A stretch of DNA of 64,000 bases, taken from Geomonas agri (GTDB lineage: Bacteria; Desulfobacterota; Desulfuromonadia; Geobacterales; Geobacteraceae). Positions 1-8,607 of the stretch are shown here, piece by piece. The stretch spans positions 124,001 to 188,000 of the forward strand of contig NZ_JAINZO010000002.1 in the NCBI RefSeq assembly GCF_020179605.1, in the 5' to 3' direction. The notes under the pieces are model-generated. The model did no database searches. It was not told the origin of the DNA and worked only from the letters and a program-made list of their open reading frames with translations. Each line of letters starts with the position of its first letter. Positions within the stretch are counted from its first letter, which is position 1. A program made the translations under genes and the position numbers.

Positions 1-1
1 T

Positions 2-337
2 GTGAAGATCGACCGCGGCGTGCTGCTCTTCGCGCCGGTCCCGGTGATCACCTCGAAGATCGCCATCAAGGACATCAAGGGGGACGCGCCGCTCGCGTCC
101 GACCGCGGCGACCTCTACTCGGTGAAGGTGAAGGACCACCTAAGCGTGGTGACCGCACAGACACCGTTCTCTCTGACCCAATACCGAAACGACCTGCGCG
201 GGCTCGGCTGCAGCAGGTTCCTGCTTGACCTCTCCGCCCTGCAGCAGCAGGAGCGCGAGCGGGTGCTGGAGGCGTACCGCAAGGGTATCGCCGTACCGGG
301 GGCGTCCGAATTCAACTTCAGCACTGGGCTGGTCTAA
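2..337 (+). CDS. U32-family peptidase, C-terminal end (5' truncated)
   Basis: Only the last ~111 codons lie in the window; the gene starts upstream, so the GTG at position 2 should not be taken as the real start. The ending, with PFSLTQYRNDLRGLG followed by an SEFNFSTGL tail, resembles the C-terminus of peptidase U32 / collagenase-like proteins, in which a substrate-recognition beta domain ends in this kind of motif. The catalytic part is not visible. The next gene starts 3 bases downstream, so the two are probably co-transcribed. The assignment rests on family resemblance of the tail only. Confidence 0.6.
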   Translation: MKIDRGVLLFAPVPVITSKIAIKDIKGDAPLASDRGDLYSVKVKDHLSVVTAQTPFSLTQYRNDLRGLGCSRFLLDLSALQQQERERVLEAYRKGIAVPGASEFNFSTGLV

Positions 338-340
338 GAA

Positions 341-898
341 ATGGGGATCATCGACAAGATCAAGGGGAGGATCCAAGATCGGCTCAACGATCCCGCTTTC
401 ATGGGGCTGGTGCAGGAGCAGAGCCTCAAGGACCTCCTGCTGCGTCGGGAATTCCGCATCACCCAGGAGTACCTGCAGCGCGAGTTCCTGGACAAGGCCG
501 TGGACGACGAACTGGTGGAATTCAAACTCGCTATCGAAAACGGCTACTGCGAGCTTTCCGGTCGCCTCAAGAAGCGGTTGGTTCCTTTCGCCATTCCCTT
601 TTCCGCCAGCTTCACCATCGAGGGGATCGAGTTTAGCGCCACGCGCAAGTGCGTATTCCTGAAGCACGGACCGGTTACGCCGCTCGACCTTGACTGGCTG
701 ACCAGAAAGGTGGTGCAGAGAATTCCGTCGTTGAGCATGATGGGCGATCTGCTGGTGTGCGACCTGAACCAGGTGCCGCGCCTGGCCGAACTGTTTGCGC
801 ACCGGGTGAAGGGAATCAGCATTTGGGATTACATTACATTGAAAGAACTCTGGCTGAAGCGGGGTGAACTAGGAGGAAGGGTGGGGGTGGTTTTATGA
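341..898 (+). CDS. Hypothetical protein, 185 aa, upstream of hslO
   Basis: Soluble protein without signal peptide or membrane segment. The N-terminal half is charged and helical ([15 protein letters not shown]). A middle beta-rich portion (residues ~75-115) is hydrophobic and reads like a small barrel or lipid-binding-like fold. The C-terminal part is helical. I do not recognise the family. Its TGA overlaps the ATG of hslO (ATGA, 895-898), so the two are translationally coupled. It also sits 3 nt after the peptidase gene, so these three genes form one transcription unit. Confidence 0.8.
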   Translation: MGIIDKIKGRIQDRLNDPAFMGLVQEQSLKDLLLRREFRITQEYLQREFLDKAVDDELVEFKLAIENGYCELSGRLKKRLVPFAIPFSASFTIEGIEFSATRKCVFLKHGPVTPLDLDWLTRKVVQRIPSLSMMGDLLVCDLNQVPRLAELFAHRVKGISIWDYITLKELWLKRGELGGRVGVVL

Positions 899-1770
899 CA
901 GATTATCTGGTACGCGCGATTGCCAAGTCCGGGACGGTGAGGGCCCTCACCTGCGTTACCACCAACACGGTAAGTGAAGTTTGCCGCCGCCACGGCACAT
1001 TGCCGACGGCTACGGCTGCCCTCGGGCGCTCCCTTACTGCCGGGGCGCTCATGGGGGCAATGCTGAAGACCGGCCAGCGTGTTGCCATGCGCTTTGAGGG
1101 AAACGGCCCGCTGAAGAAGATCGTCATCGAAGCCGACAGCGACGGCAGCGTGCGCGGCTACGTCGGCGACACCCAGGTGCACATGCTTCGTCCCGACGGG
1201 GCCCTTGATGTTCCTAACGCACTGGGCCGGGCGGGCTTTCTCACTGTCGCAAAGGACCTCGGGCTCAAGGAACCGTACCGCGGCACCGTGCAGCTTTACA
1301 CCAGCGGCATCGCCGAAGATCTCGCCCTGTACCTGGTGGAGTCAGAGCAGATCCCGTCCGCCGTCGGCATCGCCGAGTTCATCGAGCAGGATGGCGCGGT
1401 CAGCGCGTGCGGCGGCTTCCTGATCCAGGCCATCCCGCCGATAGATCCCCTGGTGGTCGAAGAGTTGATGGACCATATCGAGAAACTCCCCCCCCTGAGC
1501 GAACTGCTGCACAGCAGCAAGACCCCCGAGGAGATCATGGAGATGCTCCTGTCCGGCATGGAGTACGACGTGCTAGAGAAACGCGCCATCGGCTTCGCCT
1601 GCAGTTGCAGCAGAGAGCGGATCGAGCGGGTGCTGATATCGATGGGGAAGAAGGAGCTGACCTCCATGGTCCAGGAGCAGCACGGCGCCGAGGTCACCTG
1701 CGAGTTCTGCGGCGAACACTACCGCTTCAGCGAAGCCGACCTGGAGCGACTGGCCGCCGAAGTGCAATAA
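895..1770 (+). CDS. hslO: Redox-regulated chaperone Hsp33
   Basis: Holdase chaperone of the cytoplasm that is activated by oxidative unfolding. The 291-residue length is normal for the family. The N-terminal chaperone domain begins [16 protein letters not shown]. The C-terminal redox switch has the four zinc-binding cysteines in the expected CxC and CxxC arrangement: Cys236 and Cys238 in FACSCSR, Cys269 and Cys272 in TCEFCGE. The start is the ATG that overlaps the previous stop codon. A GGGATAA-type palindrome follows within 20 bases and may act as the 3' end of the message. Confidence 0.97.
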   Translation: MTDYLVRAIAKSGTVRALTCVTTNTVSEVCRRHGTLPTATAALGRSLTAGALMGAMLKTGQRVAMRFEGNGPLKKIVIEADSDGSVRGYVGDTQVHMLRPDGALDVPNALGRAGFLTVAKDLGLKEPYRGTVQLYTSGIAEDLALYLVESEQIPSAVGIAEFIEQDGAVSACGGFLIQAIPPIDPLVVEELMDHIEKLPPLSELLHSSKTPEEIMEMLLSGMEYDVLEKRAIGFACSCSRERIERVLISMGKKELTSMVQEQHGAEVTCEFCGEHYRFSEADLERLAAEVQ

Positions 1771-1784
1771 AGCAAAAGACCATC

Positions 1785-1855
1785 AACAGGGATAAGGGGG
1801 ATAAAAGGGATAACACCAAGAAAGGTTTTATCCCTTCATTCCCTTCGTCCCTGTT
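1785..1855. repeat. GGGATAA-type intergenic palindrome, copy 1
   Basis: The left arm reads AACAGGGATAA followed by repeated GGGGATAA/GGGATAA units; the right arm is the imperfect complement ending TCCCTGTT. The same element recurs at 3224-3328. The arms are built of short tandem units, so the hairpin can pair in several registers. It lies just after hslO. Confidence 0.75.
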
Positions 1856-1953
1856 TGTTTTTCGAATTTTCTTTGCGACTTTGCGCCTTCGCGTGAGGCC
1901 GTCTTGCGTTATACTTTGCGGTGTCGCTTTCACATTAAACCGGGAGGTGCCCG

Positions 1954-2634
1954 ATGAGAATCCACGACATCAGCGTGTCGCTTTCACCCGATCTCCCCTC
2001 CTACCCGGGAGACCCCACCGTTACCGTCGAGCCATGGCACCGCATCGCCAAGGGCGACACCGCCAACCTTTCCCGCATCACGCTGGGCACCCACTCCGGC
2101 ACCCACATCGATCCCCCCCGCCATTTCAACGATGCCGGTATCACCGTCGATGAGATCCCGCTCGACCTCCTCATCGGCCAGGCTCGGGTCGTGGAGATTC
2201 CCCACGCCAAAAAGATCGGCCGCAATGAGCTGGAACCGCTAGAGTTGAAGGGAGTGGAACGGCTGCTGATCAAGACCGGCAACTCGCAGTTTTGGGGCGA
2301 GAACGAGTTTCGCCGCGACTTCGCCGCGCTGACAGTGGAGGGGGCGCACTACCTGCACCACATGAAGGTGAAACTGGTGGCGGTCGATTACCTTTCGGTG
2401 GAACCGATGGACGGGGACGGCGAGGTGCACAGGATTCTTTTAAACGGCGGCATCCCGGTAATTGAAGGCGTCAATCTCGCCGGCGTTCCCGCGGGATATT
2501 ACCAGTTGATCTGCCTGCCGTTGAAACTGAAGGACGGCGACGGAGCGCCGGTTCGAGCTCTTTTGATCGAACCTCCCGATGCTGCCGCGCAGCAACCTTT
2601 CGACCCGCACACCAGCAGGTGGCCGCTTTCATAG
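1954..2634 (+). CDS. Cyclase-family metal-dependent hydrolase (kynurenine formamidase-like)
   Basis: Member of the cyclase/KynB superfamily, metal-dependent amidohydrolases acting on formamides or cyclic substrates. The diagnostic metal-binding stretch THSGTHIDPPRHF lies at residues ~48-60, and SVSLSPDLPSYPGDP near the N-terminus is also typical. The length of 226 aa matches the family. No tryptophan-degradation genes are nearby, so the substrate is unknown. A GGGAGGTG ribosome site lies 7 nt before the ATG. A strong bidirectional terminator follows at 2657-2692. Confidence 0.88.
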   Translation: MRIHDISVSLSPDLPSYPGDPTVTVEPWHRIAKGDTANLSRITLGTHSGTHIDPPRHFNDAGITVDEIPLDLLIGQARVVEIPHAKKIGRNELEPLELKGVERLLIKTGNSQFWGENEFRRDFAALTVEGAHYLHHMKVKLVAVDYLSVEPMDGDGEVHRILLNGGIPVIEGVNLAGVPAGYYQLICLPLKLKDGDGAPVRALLIEPPDAAAQQPFDPHTSRWPLS

Positions 2635-2656
2635 CAGTTGCAACAACATCATAAAT

Positions 2657-2692
2657 AAAGGGGACTGGTTCCTTAGGAGCCAGTCCCCTTTT
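2657..2692. terminator. Bidirectional intrinsic terminator
   Basis: Near-perfect hairpin AAAGGGGACTGG...CCAGTCCCCTTTT with A-run and T-run on its two sides, placed between the convergent cyclase-family gene and the CxxC protein gene. Confidence 0.9.
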
Positions 2693-2721
2693 CAATATAA
2701 GCTCGGCGGGTGTCGAACGAT

Positions 2722-3186
2722 TTACATCGCCTTCTGCTTCTTGCAGCATTCCTTCTGCACCGGCTGGTCCGCGGGTGCCTGACCCTGCTGCAGCTTCGCG
2801 CACTTGTCGCAGCCCGCCATCGGAGCGGCCTCCACACCTTTCATCTTCTGGCACTTGTCACACGCAGGCTGCATGGCGGCACCCTTGGGGCACTTGTCGC
2901 AGGTGGGCTGTGCGGCGGCGCCCTTTTTCGGGCAGTGAGGACAAGGAGCTGCACCCTTTTCGGCCGCAGCCGCTTTCGGGCAGTTGGCGCACGGGGCGGC
3001 ACCCTTTTCGATAGCAGCGGCCTTCGGGCAGTTGGCGCACGGCGCCTGCTGCTGCATCTGCTGCTGCATCTTGGGGCAGTTGCCGCAGCCCGGTTTAACC
3101 GCTTGCTGCTCATCACCCCAGACCGCCAAGGCTCCTGCGATCAGCAACACCACCGGGAACAATGCAATCAACAATTTCTTCTTCAT
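2722..3186 (-). CDS. Periplasmic CxxC-repeat protein
   Basis: Secreted protein of 154 aa with signal sequence MKKKLLIALFPVVLLIAGAL. The mature part is a chain of seven CxxC units, mostly of the form C-x-x-CPK (CGNCPK, CANCPK twice, CPHCPK, CDKCPK, CDKCQK, CDKCAK), separated by Ala/Gln/Pro-rich linkers, and ends in CCKKQKAM. None is a CxxCH haem motif. The regular Cys pairs suggest metal binding or dithiol exchange in the periplasm; this is inference. The start is the ATG at 3186, which has a GGAGG site 5 bases upstream; an in-frame upstream extension would lack a signal peptide at its N-terminus. Confidence 0.85.
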   Translation of the reverse strand: MKKKLLIALFPVVLLIAGALAVWGDEQQAVKPGCGNCPKMQQQMQQQAPCANCPKAAAIEKGAAPCANCPKAAAAEKGAAPCPHCPKKGAAAQPTCDKCPKGAAMQPACDKCQKMKGVEAAPMAGCDKCAKLQQGQAPADQPVQKECCKKQKAM

Positions 3187-3223
3187 AAATCCTCCGTAGT
3201 TACGTTTAGTAAAAAAACTATCT

Positions 3224-3328
3224 AACAGGGATAAAGGGGATAAAAGGGATAAAGCCAAAAGCCTTTACAGTTTTCGCTTTGTCTTTGCCGTTATCCCCGT
3301 TATCCCCGTTATCCCTTTTATCCCTGTT
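3224..3328. repeat. GGGATAA-type intergenic palindrome, copy 2
   Basis: Same unit structure as 1785-1855, with a longer loop. Its right arm overlaps the last codons and the stop of the RluA-family gene (minus strand, stop at 3318-3320), so the repeat supplies the end of that protein. Confidence 0.8.
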
Positions 3329-4232
3329 CATATGCTGTTGTATCTACATCCTGCGGCTCGAACGCGCCTTCCGGCGCGGCCTCCAGGAACTCCGCGTCGA
3401 GCGGCGCCACCGCCTCGATGACCTTGCCGCGCGGGCCGGTGAAACGCATGGCCCGGCAATGCAGCATCATCCTGCTGGCGGGAATCCCCCCGTAGCTCTC
3501 GTCCCCGATGATGGGGAACCCGGAATGGGCCAGGTGCACGCGGATCTGGTGGGTGCGCCCGGTAAGCGGCTTGGCCTCGATGGCGGTCACCCCACCCCCT
3601 TCACCCAATACGTTGAAGACGGTGCGCGCAGGTTTCCCCCTGAGCGACACGCCGTAGCGGAACTTGCTGACCCTATCCAGCGGCGCATCCACCTTCCAGC
3701 TCTGCTGGTCCGGCGAACCCGACACCAGCGCCCAGTAGGTCTTCTGCACTTTCCCATCTTTGAGCAGGTTCGAGATGAGAGTCGCTGCCTGCTTGTGCTT
3801 GGGAAAGAACATCACACCGCTGGTGCCGCGGTCCAGACGGTGCACCACACGGGAAGGATCCCGCAGCCCGATGCTTTTCATGTAACACTCGACCGCGTAC
3901 TCCACCGTACCCTTCAACTGGTACGGCGTGCGCTGGCTGTTGACGCCAACGGCTTTGTACACGGCCAGGAAATCCTTGTCCTCGTAAAGGAGCTCATGTT
4001 TTTGGTACACCAGGTCGATGCAGCGCTCCGCCTCCATCAGCCCCAGGGCAACCTCGTCCCCTTCTTTCACCTGGCGCGACGCCACCCGAACCAGCACCTG
4101 GTTGATGTTGCAGCCGCCCCAGTCGATGACCCGGCGGATCTCCCCCTTGGAAAGCTGGGGGAACAGCAACTTCGCCGCATCGTCCAACCTCAGTCCCGCC
4201 TGTTCCGCGTCTATCCGTGCCGTGAGCATCAT
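3318..4232 (-). CDS. RluA-family RNA pseudouridine synthase
   Basis: Converts uridine to pseudouridine in rRNA or tRNA. An S4-like RNA-binding domain spans residues ~5-75 (GLRLDDAAKLLF...LSKGEIRRVID). The catalytic motif HRLDRGTSGVMFF carries the invariant Asp. Motif III, GRTHQIRVHLAHSGFPIIGD, is present near residue 235. The length of 304 aa fits RluA/RluC/RluD proteins; I cannot tell which RNA site is modified. The ATG overlaps the stop of the upstream Nudix gene (4229-4232), showing translational coupling. Its C-terminal residues are encoded by a repeat element. Confidence 0.92.
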   Translation of the reverse strand: MMLTARIDAEQAGLRLDDAAKLLFPQLSKGEIRRVIDWGGCNINQVLVRVASRQVKEGDEVALGLMEAERCIDLVYQKHELLYEDKDFLAVYKAVGVNSQRTPYQLKGTVEYAVECYMKSIGLRDPSRVVHRLDRGTSGVMFFPKHKQAATLISNLLKDGKVQKTYWALVSGSPDQQSWKVDAPLDRVSKFRYGVSLRGKPARTVFNVLGEGGGVTAIEAKPLTGRTHQIRVHLAHSGFPIIGDESYGGIPASRMMLHCRAMRFTGPRGKVIEAVAPLDAEFLEAAPEGAFEPQDVDTTAYEQG

Positions 4233-4750
4233 GCCAGATACCTCTGGGCGCGCAAAAGCGCCACGATGGTCTTGCCGTCGGTGATACTGCCGTCAGCCGC
4301 CATCGCCAGCGCCTGGTCAAAGGGGATCTTCTGGCAAGAGATTTCCTCGTACGCTTCGGGCGCGGCGTCCCCTTGGGAAAGACCGGTGGCGAGGTAGAGA
4401 TGAACCACCTCGTCGAAAACGCCGGGAGAGGGATGGATGACGCCGAGGGAAACAATTTTATCCGCCACCAGTCCGGTTTCCTCCATCAACTCGCGCGACG
4501 CGCACAGTTGCGGGTCTTCACCGGGGGCGAGCCGCCCGGCCGGGATTTCCAGCAAGAAGTCGTCCACCGCGGGACGCAGTTGCCGGATCAGCGTGACACA
4601 GCCGTCGTCGTGCAGCGCGAGCACGCCGGCGCCGCCGGGATGGCGCACGACCTGATAGGTGTGCCACCCCTGGTCGCCGATGAGGACGTCCATCTGCTCG
4701 ATGCCGACCACGAGGCCGTTGAAAAGCATCGTCCTGTTCTTTGTTTCCAT
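4229..4750 (-). CDS. Nudix hydrolase, ADP-ribose pyrophosphatase type
   Basis: Hydrolyses nucleoside diphosphates linked to another moiety, most likely ADP-ribose or a nucleotide sugar. The Nudix box fits GX5EX7REUXEEXGU, seen as GRLAPGEDPQ...RELMEETGL. The preceding LLEIPAGRL and following HPSPGVFDE are typical of the ADP-ribose pyrophosphatase subgroup. I chose the ATG at 4750 (METKNRTMLF), which has a GGGGGA site just upstream; the longer in-frame extension has non-coding character. The gene is coupled to the pseudouridine synthase gene downstream. Confidence 0.88.
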   Translation of the reverse strand: METKNRTMLFNGLVVGIEQMDVLIGDQGWHTYQVVRHPGGAGVLALHDDGCVTLIRQLRPAVDDFLLEIPAGRLAPGEDPQLCASRELMEETGLVADKIVSLGVIHPSPGVFDEVVHLYLATGLSQGDAAPEAYEEISCQKIPFDQALAMAADGSITDGKTIVALLRAQRYLA

Positions 4751-4933
4751 GAATCCCCCAGAGGTAGATACATACCATTTCCTTGATGGATTTGACAAAA
4801 GATAAATTAGGCGAGCACGGTGAGCAACCTGGACGTCAGGACGGGGCATTAGCTTGCACAATTAATCGGTGGATAAAAGTCAATCCATCTGCTACCCTCT
4901 GAAGCTTATATCCAAATATGCGAGGTGAACAAC

Positions 4934-5386
4934 ATGGCACAAGCTAAAGACGGGGACCGCGTAAAGGTTCATTATACAGGGAGACTGGACGACGGCACCG
5001 TGTTCGACTCTTCCGAGTGTGGCGAGGACGATTGCGGCTGCGGCCACGGCCCGATGGAGTTCGTCATCGGCTCCGGCCAGGTCATTCCGGGCTTTGACGC
5101 AGGGGTCAAAGGGCTTTCCGTGGGCGAGTCCAAGACCATCCACATCCCGGTGGACGAAGCCTATGGCGAAAGAATGGAAGAAATGGTGGCGGTAGTGCCG
5201 CGTGGCGACCTCCCCCCGGAGATGAAACCGGAAGTCGGCCAGCAGCTGGAAGTGACCCAGGAGGACGGCCAGGTGTTCAACGTAATGGTGACCGAGGTGA
5301 CCAACCAAACCATCACCATCGACGCCAACCACCCGCTGGCAGGGCAGGCGCTCAACTTCGACCTCAAACTGGTGGAGATCCTCTAG
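4934..5386 (+). CDS. FKBP-type peptidyl-prolyl isomerase, SlyD-like
   Basis: Cytoplasmic prolyl isomerase and chaperone. It has the split FKBP domain (VKVHYTGRLDDGTVFDSS, then GQVIPGFDAGVKG) with an inserted 'flap' chaperone domain (PRGDLPPEMKPEVGQQL), the SlyD architecture. An extra Cys/His cluster, CGEDDCGCGHG, sits in the first loop and may bind a metal; the usual His-rich SlyD tail is missing. The ATG at 4934 has a GAGGTG site at 4922-4927; a GTG nine bases upstream overlaps that site and is less likely. Confidence 0.92.
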   Translation: MAQAKDGDRVKVHYTGRLDDGTVFDSSECGEDDCGCGHGPMEFVIGSGQVIPGFDAGVKGLSVGESKTIHIPVDEAYGERMEEMVAVVPRGDLPPEMKPEVGQQLEVTQEDGQVFNVMVTEVTNQTITIDANHPLAGQALNFDLKLVEIL

Positions 5387-5419
5387 CAGCGGCCGAATCT
5401 TTATTTCTGAAGCAATAAA

Positions 5420-5447
5420 AAATCCCCTCCCGCAAAGGAGGGGATTT
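5420..5447. terminator. Bidirectional intrinsic terminator
   Basis: Hairpin AAATCCCCTCC...GGAGGGGATTT flanked by an A-run and a T-run, between the convergent FKBP and ferritin-like genes. Confidence 0.9.
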
Positions 5448-5481
5448 TTTTGTATCCCCGTGCGACCTGGAAGGGCCGGAC

Positions 5482-5958
5482 CTAGTTCTCGGTCATGAAG
5501 TGCTGCTCGTACAGGTCTTCCAGTTCCTGGAGGTGACGGGACTCGTCCGCCAGCATCTTCTTGAACAGCACCGCCATGGGAGCGCCTTCGCAGCCGCGGG
5601 ACATCCGGTCGTAGAAGTCAATGGAGCCCTTCTCGAGGTGAATGGCGTAGGCCATGGCGTCACGGGCCGTTGAATCCGAGCGGAGCTCCTTCTTCGGCAG
5701 CACGTAATCGAGGTTCATGGTTGGCACCGGCTGGTGCAGCCCCTCTCCCCCTTTCATTTCCCCTTCAACCAGCGCCTTCTCCAACTGGTGCTTGTGCTCC
5801 AGTTCGTCAAACGCGGCTTCCTTGATAATCTGACGGGCAGCCTTATCTTTCACGATACGGAGCGCGGCTAAATAAGCGCGGAATCCTTCGTTCTCCATCT
5901 GGGCGGCCATTTCGATCGCAGCTTCAAATGTGTAACAGACATCACCTTGCTCAGCCAT
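5482..5958 (-). CDS. Ferritin-like / rubrerythrin-type di-iron protein
   Basis: A 158-residue four-helix-bundle protein. Two carboxylate-His motifs of the ferritin-like type are visible (DELEHKHQLE near residue 53 and DESRHLQELE near residue 139), together with flanking Glu-rich helices (MENEGFRAYL, HLEKGSIDFY). There is no rubredoxin-type Cys domain, so this is the short ferritin-family class found in anaerobes and presumed to act in peroxide or iron handling. It is monocistronic, with a shared terminator downstream. Confidence 0.85.
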   Translation of the reverse strand: MAEQGDVCYTFEAAIEMAAQMENEGFRAYLAALRIVKDKAARQIIKEAAFDELEHKHQLEKALVEGEMKGGEGLHQPVPTMNLDYVLPKKELRSDSTARDAMAYAIHLEKGSIDFYDRMSRGCEGAPMAVLFKKMLADESRHLQELEDLYEQHFMTEN

Positions 5959-6128
5959 GGCGGGTCTCCTCTAGTCTTTGTTGTGAAAGGCTTTTTAACA
6001 CAAGAAACGCCGGAGCACAAGATTTTGTATACACTTTATCCACTAAATGGAGATTCCAATAACACCTGCTACACTATCGGCTGTTGTCATGAGCTATGGG
6101 AACTGGGTCTAGAGGGGCGGAGGCGAGT

Positions 6129-7013
6129 ATGTTGATCTTTTTGGCTGGCGGCACTGGTTTCGTGGGAGGACATGTAAGAGAGTCGCTTCTGGCTCGGGGG
6201 CACAGCTTGAGGCTACTCGTGCACCGCAAAAGCCTCGGCAACAAGGAACCCGACGTCGAGGAGATTGTGGGCGACGTCACCAAGCCGGAGACATTCGAGG
6301 AAGCTGTGCGCGGCTGCGATGCCACCATCAACCTGGTTGGAATCATCAGGGAGTTCCCCGGGCGTGGCGTAACCTTCCAGCGCCTGCACGTCGAGGCCAC
6401 CGGGAGCATCCTTACCGCTGCCAGAAAAGGCAACGTGCGGCGCCACCTGCAGATGTCCGCCTTGGGCACCCACCCCGACAGCACCGCCCGTTACTTCAAA
6501 ACCAAGCACCAGGCAGAAGAACTGGTGCGTCACTCTGGACTTGATTACACGATCTTCCGTCCCTCCATAATCTTTGGCCCCAGGGATGAATTCATCAATA
6601 TGCTGGCCGGCTACATGCGCTCCTTCCCCGCCATGCCGGTCATCGGCGACGGCGAATACCAGTTGCAGCCCATTTCCGCAGACGACGTCGCCCGCTGTTT
6701 TGCCGATGCACTGGAGAAACCCGAAACGATAGGGCAAGAGTACGACCTGTGCGGGCCCGACCGCTACAGCTACAACGAGCTCCTCGACGTCATCGGGCGC
6801 GTGCTCGGCAAGAGCCATGTTGCCAAGATAAAGAATCCGCTGTCGCTCATGCGGCTGGTGGTCCCCTTCTTCGAGGGCTTCTCATTCTTCCCCATCACCT
6901 CGGATCAGATCGCCATGCTGGTGCAGGGCAATACCTGCGACGGGATTTGGCGCAAGACCTTCCAGTTCGAGCCGGTCAACTTCGAACCCGGCATCCGCAG
7001 CTACCTCAAGTAA
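6129..7013 (+). CDS. NDUFA9-like NAD(P)-dependent reductase/epimerase
   Basis: Atypical short-chain dehydrogenase of the complex I NDUFA9 subunit family. The N-terminal dinucleotide motif is [12 protein letters not shown]. Further family features are [18 protein letters not shown], a [13 protein letters not shown] motif, and a hydrophobic C-terminal region. Length is 294 aa from the ATG at 6129, which has a GGAGG site at 6119-6123; an ATG 33 bases upstream lacks one. In bacteria such proteins are linked to quinone or lipid metabolism, but the substrate is not evident here. A palindromic repeat follows the stop. Confidence 0.88.
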
Positions 7014-7028
7014 GTCAAAGTCCCTTTT

Positions 7029-7114
7029 CACGCAAAGTCGCAAAGGCGCAAAGAAAGGCAAAGTCCCTTCTCTCAGGGGTTGCCTTTTCCTTTGCGCCTT
7101 TGCGGCTTTGCGTG
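7029..7114. repeat. Long intergenic palindrome of CGCAAAG type
   Basis: The left arm (7029-7061) begins CACGCAAAGTCGCAAAGGCG and the right arm (7080-7114) is its near complement, giving a hairpin of about 33 bp. A related single arm (TCTTTGCGACTTTGCGCC) occurs at ~1868-1893. Likely a dispersed repeat family. Confidence 0.8.
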
Positions 7115-7179
7115 AGCTGCCCTTGCCTCTCCTCTCCAATTCACGTATAGTAAGGCACTTTTTTCAAGGAGAGTCATGC

Positions 7180-7599
7180 ATGGGCGAGACGGTAAGATTC
7201 GGGATTTCCATGGACGACCAGTTGCTGGAGAGCTTCGACCGACTCATCGAGCAGAAGGGTTACGCCAACCGCTCCGAGGCGATCCGCGACCTGATCCGGG
7301 CAGCACAGGTCGAACTCGACTGGGAAGAAGGTGAAAAAGAAGGCGTCGGCACGGTGACCCTGGTCTACAACCACCATGTGCGCGACCTCTCCGACAAGCT
7401 CACCGAGCACCAGCATGCCCACCACGACCAGATCATATCCGCACTGCACGTTCACCTCGACGCCCACAACTGCCTCGAAGTCCTGGTGGTGCGCGGCAAG
7501 GCCCGCGACGTGCGCCGCATCGCCGACGAACTGATCGGCGTAAAAGGCGTGAAACACGGCAAACTCGTCATGACCACCACCGGTGAGGGACTGCACTAA
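7180..7599 (+). CDS. nikR: Nickel-responsive transcriptional regulator NikR
   Basis: Ribbon-helix-helix repressor with a nickel-binding ACT-like domain. The N-terminal [20 protein letters not shown] plus [11 protein letters not shown] is the DNA-binding segment. The metal-sensing region carries His79-His82 (QHAHHD), His90, His92 and Cys98 ([10 protein letters not shown]), matching the square-planar nickel site of NikR. The start is the ATG at 7180, with an AAGGAGAG site. No nickel uptake or hydrogenase gene is adjacent, so its targets lie outside the window. Confidence 0.95.
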
Positions 7600-7610
7600 C
7601 GACACAAACT

Positions 7611-7647
7611 CCCCTCGCCCCCCCGGGAGAGGGGCCGGGGGTGAGGG
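7611..7647. repeat. CCCTCGCCC...GGGTGAGGG intergenic repeat
   Basis: Compact self-complementary GC-rich element (CCCCTCGCCC...GGGAGAGGGG...GGTGAGGG) between nikR and tadA. Two further copies, in opposite orientations, are at 35049-35083 and 35119-35162. Confidence 0.75.
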
Positions 7648-7676
7648 AACCGCCACGAAGTGATAAAGAAGACCGC

Positions 7677-8165
7677 ATGACCAAAGACGACAACTACTGG
7701 ATGGGAAAAGCCATGGACCAGGCCCGGAAGGCCGAAGCCATCGGCGAGGTGCCTATCGGCGCCGTGATAGTGAAAGACGGAGCCGTGATTGCACGCGGGC
7801 ATAACCTGCGCGAAAGCAAGCAGGACCCTTCAGCCCACGCCGAAATGATCGCCATACGCAAGGCTGCGAAGAAACTTGCCAGTTGGCGCATCACCGGGGC
7901 GACCCTCTACGTCACCCTCGAGCCCTGCACCATGTGCATGGGCGCCATCATCCTCTCGCGCCTGGACCGCGTGGTCTTTGGCAGCTACGACCCCAAAGGG
8001 GGCGCGGCGGGATCCCTCTTCGATTTCTCCGACGACAAGAGGCTGAACCACAGCGTCATCCTCACCCCCGGCGTGCGCGGCGAGGAAACCTCCAGCATGC
8101 TCTCCGCTTTTTTCGTGAAGCTGCGTGCACAGAAGAAGCAGGAACGATTGTCCTCCAACAGCTGA
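7677..8165 (+). CDS. tadA: tRNA-specific adenosine deaminase TadA
   Basis: Deaminates wobble adenosine-34 to inosine in tRNA-Arg(ACG). Zinc-dependent cytidine-deaminase fold with His54 and catalytic Glu56 (HAEM) and Cys84/Cys87 (EPCTMC), plus the conserved GEVPIGAVIV and GCxxNHS-like tail. Length (162 aa) is normal. The ATG at 7677 was chosen; the in-frame GTG upstream lies inside a repeat. It ends in a run of basic residues. Confidence 0.95.
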   Translation: MTKDDNYWMGKAMDQARKAEAIGEVPIGAVIVKDGAVIARGHNLRESKQDPSAHAEMIAIRKAAKKLASWRITGATLYVTLEPCTMCMGAIILSRLDRVVFGSYDPKGGAAGSLFDFSDDKRLNHSVILTPGVRGEETSSMLSAFFVKLRAQKKQERLSSNS

Positions 8166-8253
8166 AAAAAAAGAGAAAAAAGCGCTAAACCTTTTTTGCC
8201 CCCGAGCCGAAAGTTTAAGACATCCAATCTCTTTTCCGGCTTGAGAGGGGCCT

Positions 8254-8514
8254 ATGCAAATTGAAGAAATCACCCCCAACGCCCTCATGGCGACGCACCA
8301 TGAAATTACCCGGCTGGCGACCTACACAGAAGAACTGCTACAGGGGACGATCGCCTCGGAAGATCATTCGCGTCACAAGCTCACTGCCGTGCTCAGGGTG
8401 TATAGCGAGCTGGGCCTGATCTGGCGCATTCTCTCTGAAATAGATACCAGGGGCGTCCTGACCAAAACGCAGCGGCAATTTCTGCAGGATTTCTATGCCG
8501 GACTAACCTACTGA
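8254..8514 (+). CDS. Hypothetical protein, 86 aa
   Basis: Small soluble helical protein (MQIEEITPNALMATHHEI). A GAGAGGGG site precedes the ATG by 5 bases and codon use is like the neighbours. No signal peptide, Cys cluster or known motif is visible. It lies just before the tRNA gene and outside the integrated element, so it is probably resident chromosome. Function unknown. Confidence 0.65.
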   Translation: MQIEEITPNALMATHHEITRLATYTEELLQGTIASEDHSRHKLTAVLRVYSELGLIWRILSEIDTRGVLTKTQRQFLQDFYAGLTY

Positions 8515-8607
8515 GCCAGGGGCACCACAACATGGTTGAATTTCTCTTTGGAATAAGGTATATCTTTCTGCTCTGAGGAGCGCCGCTCCTTTGACAACAG
8601 CATATCC

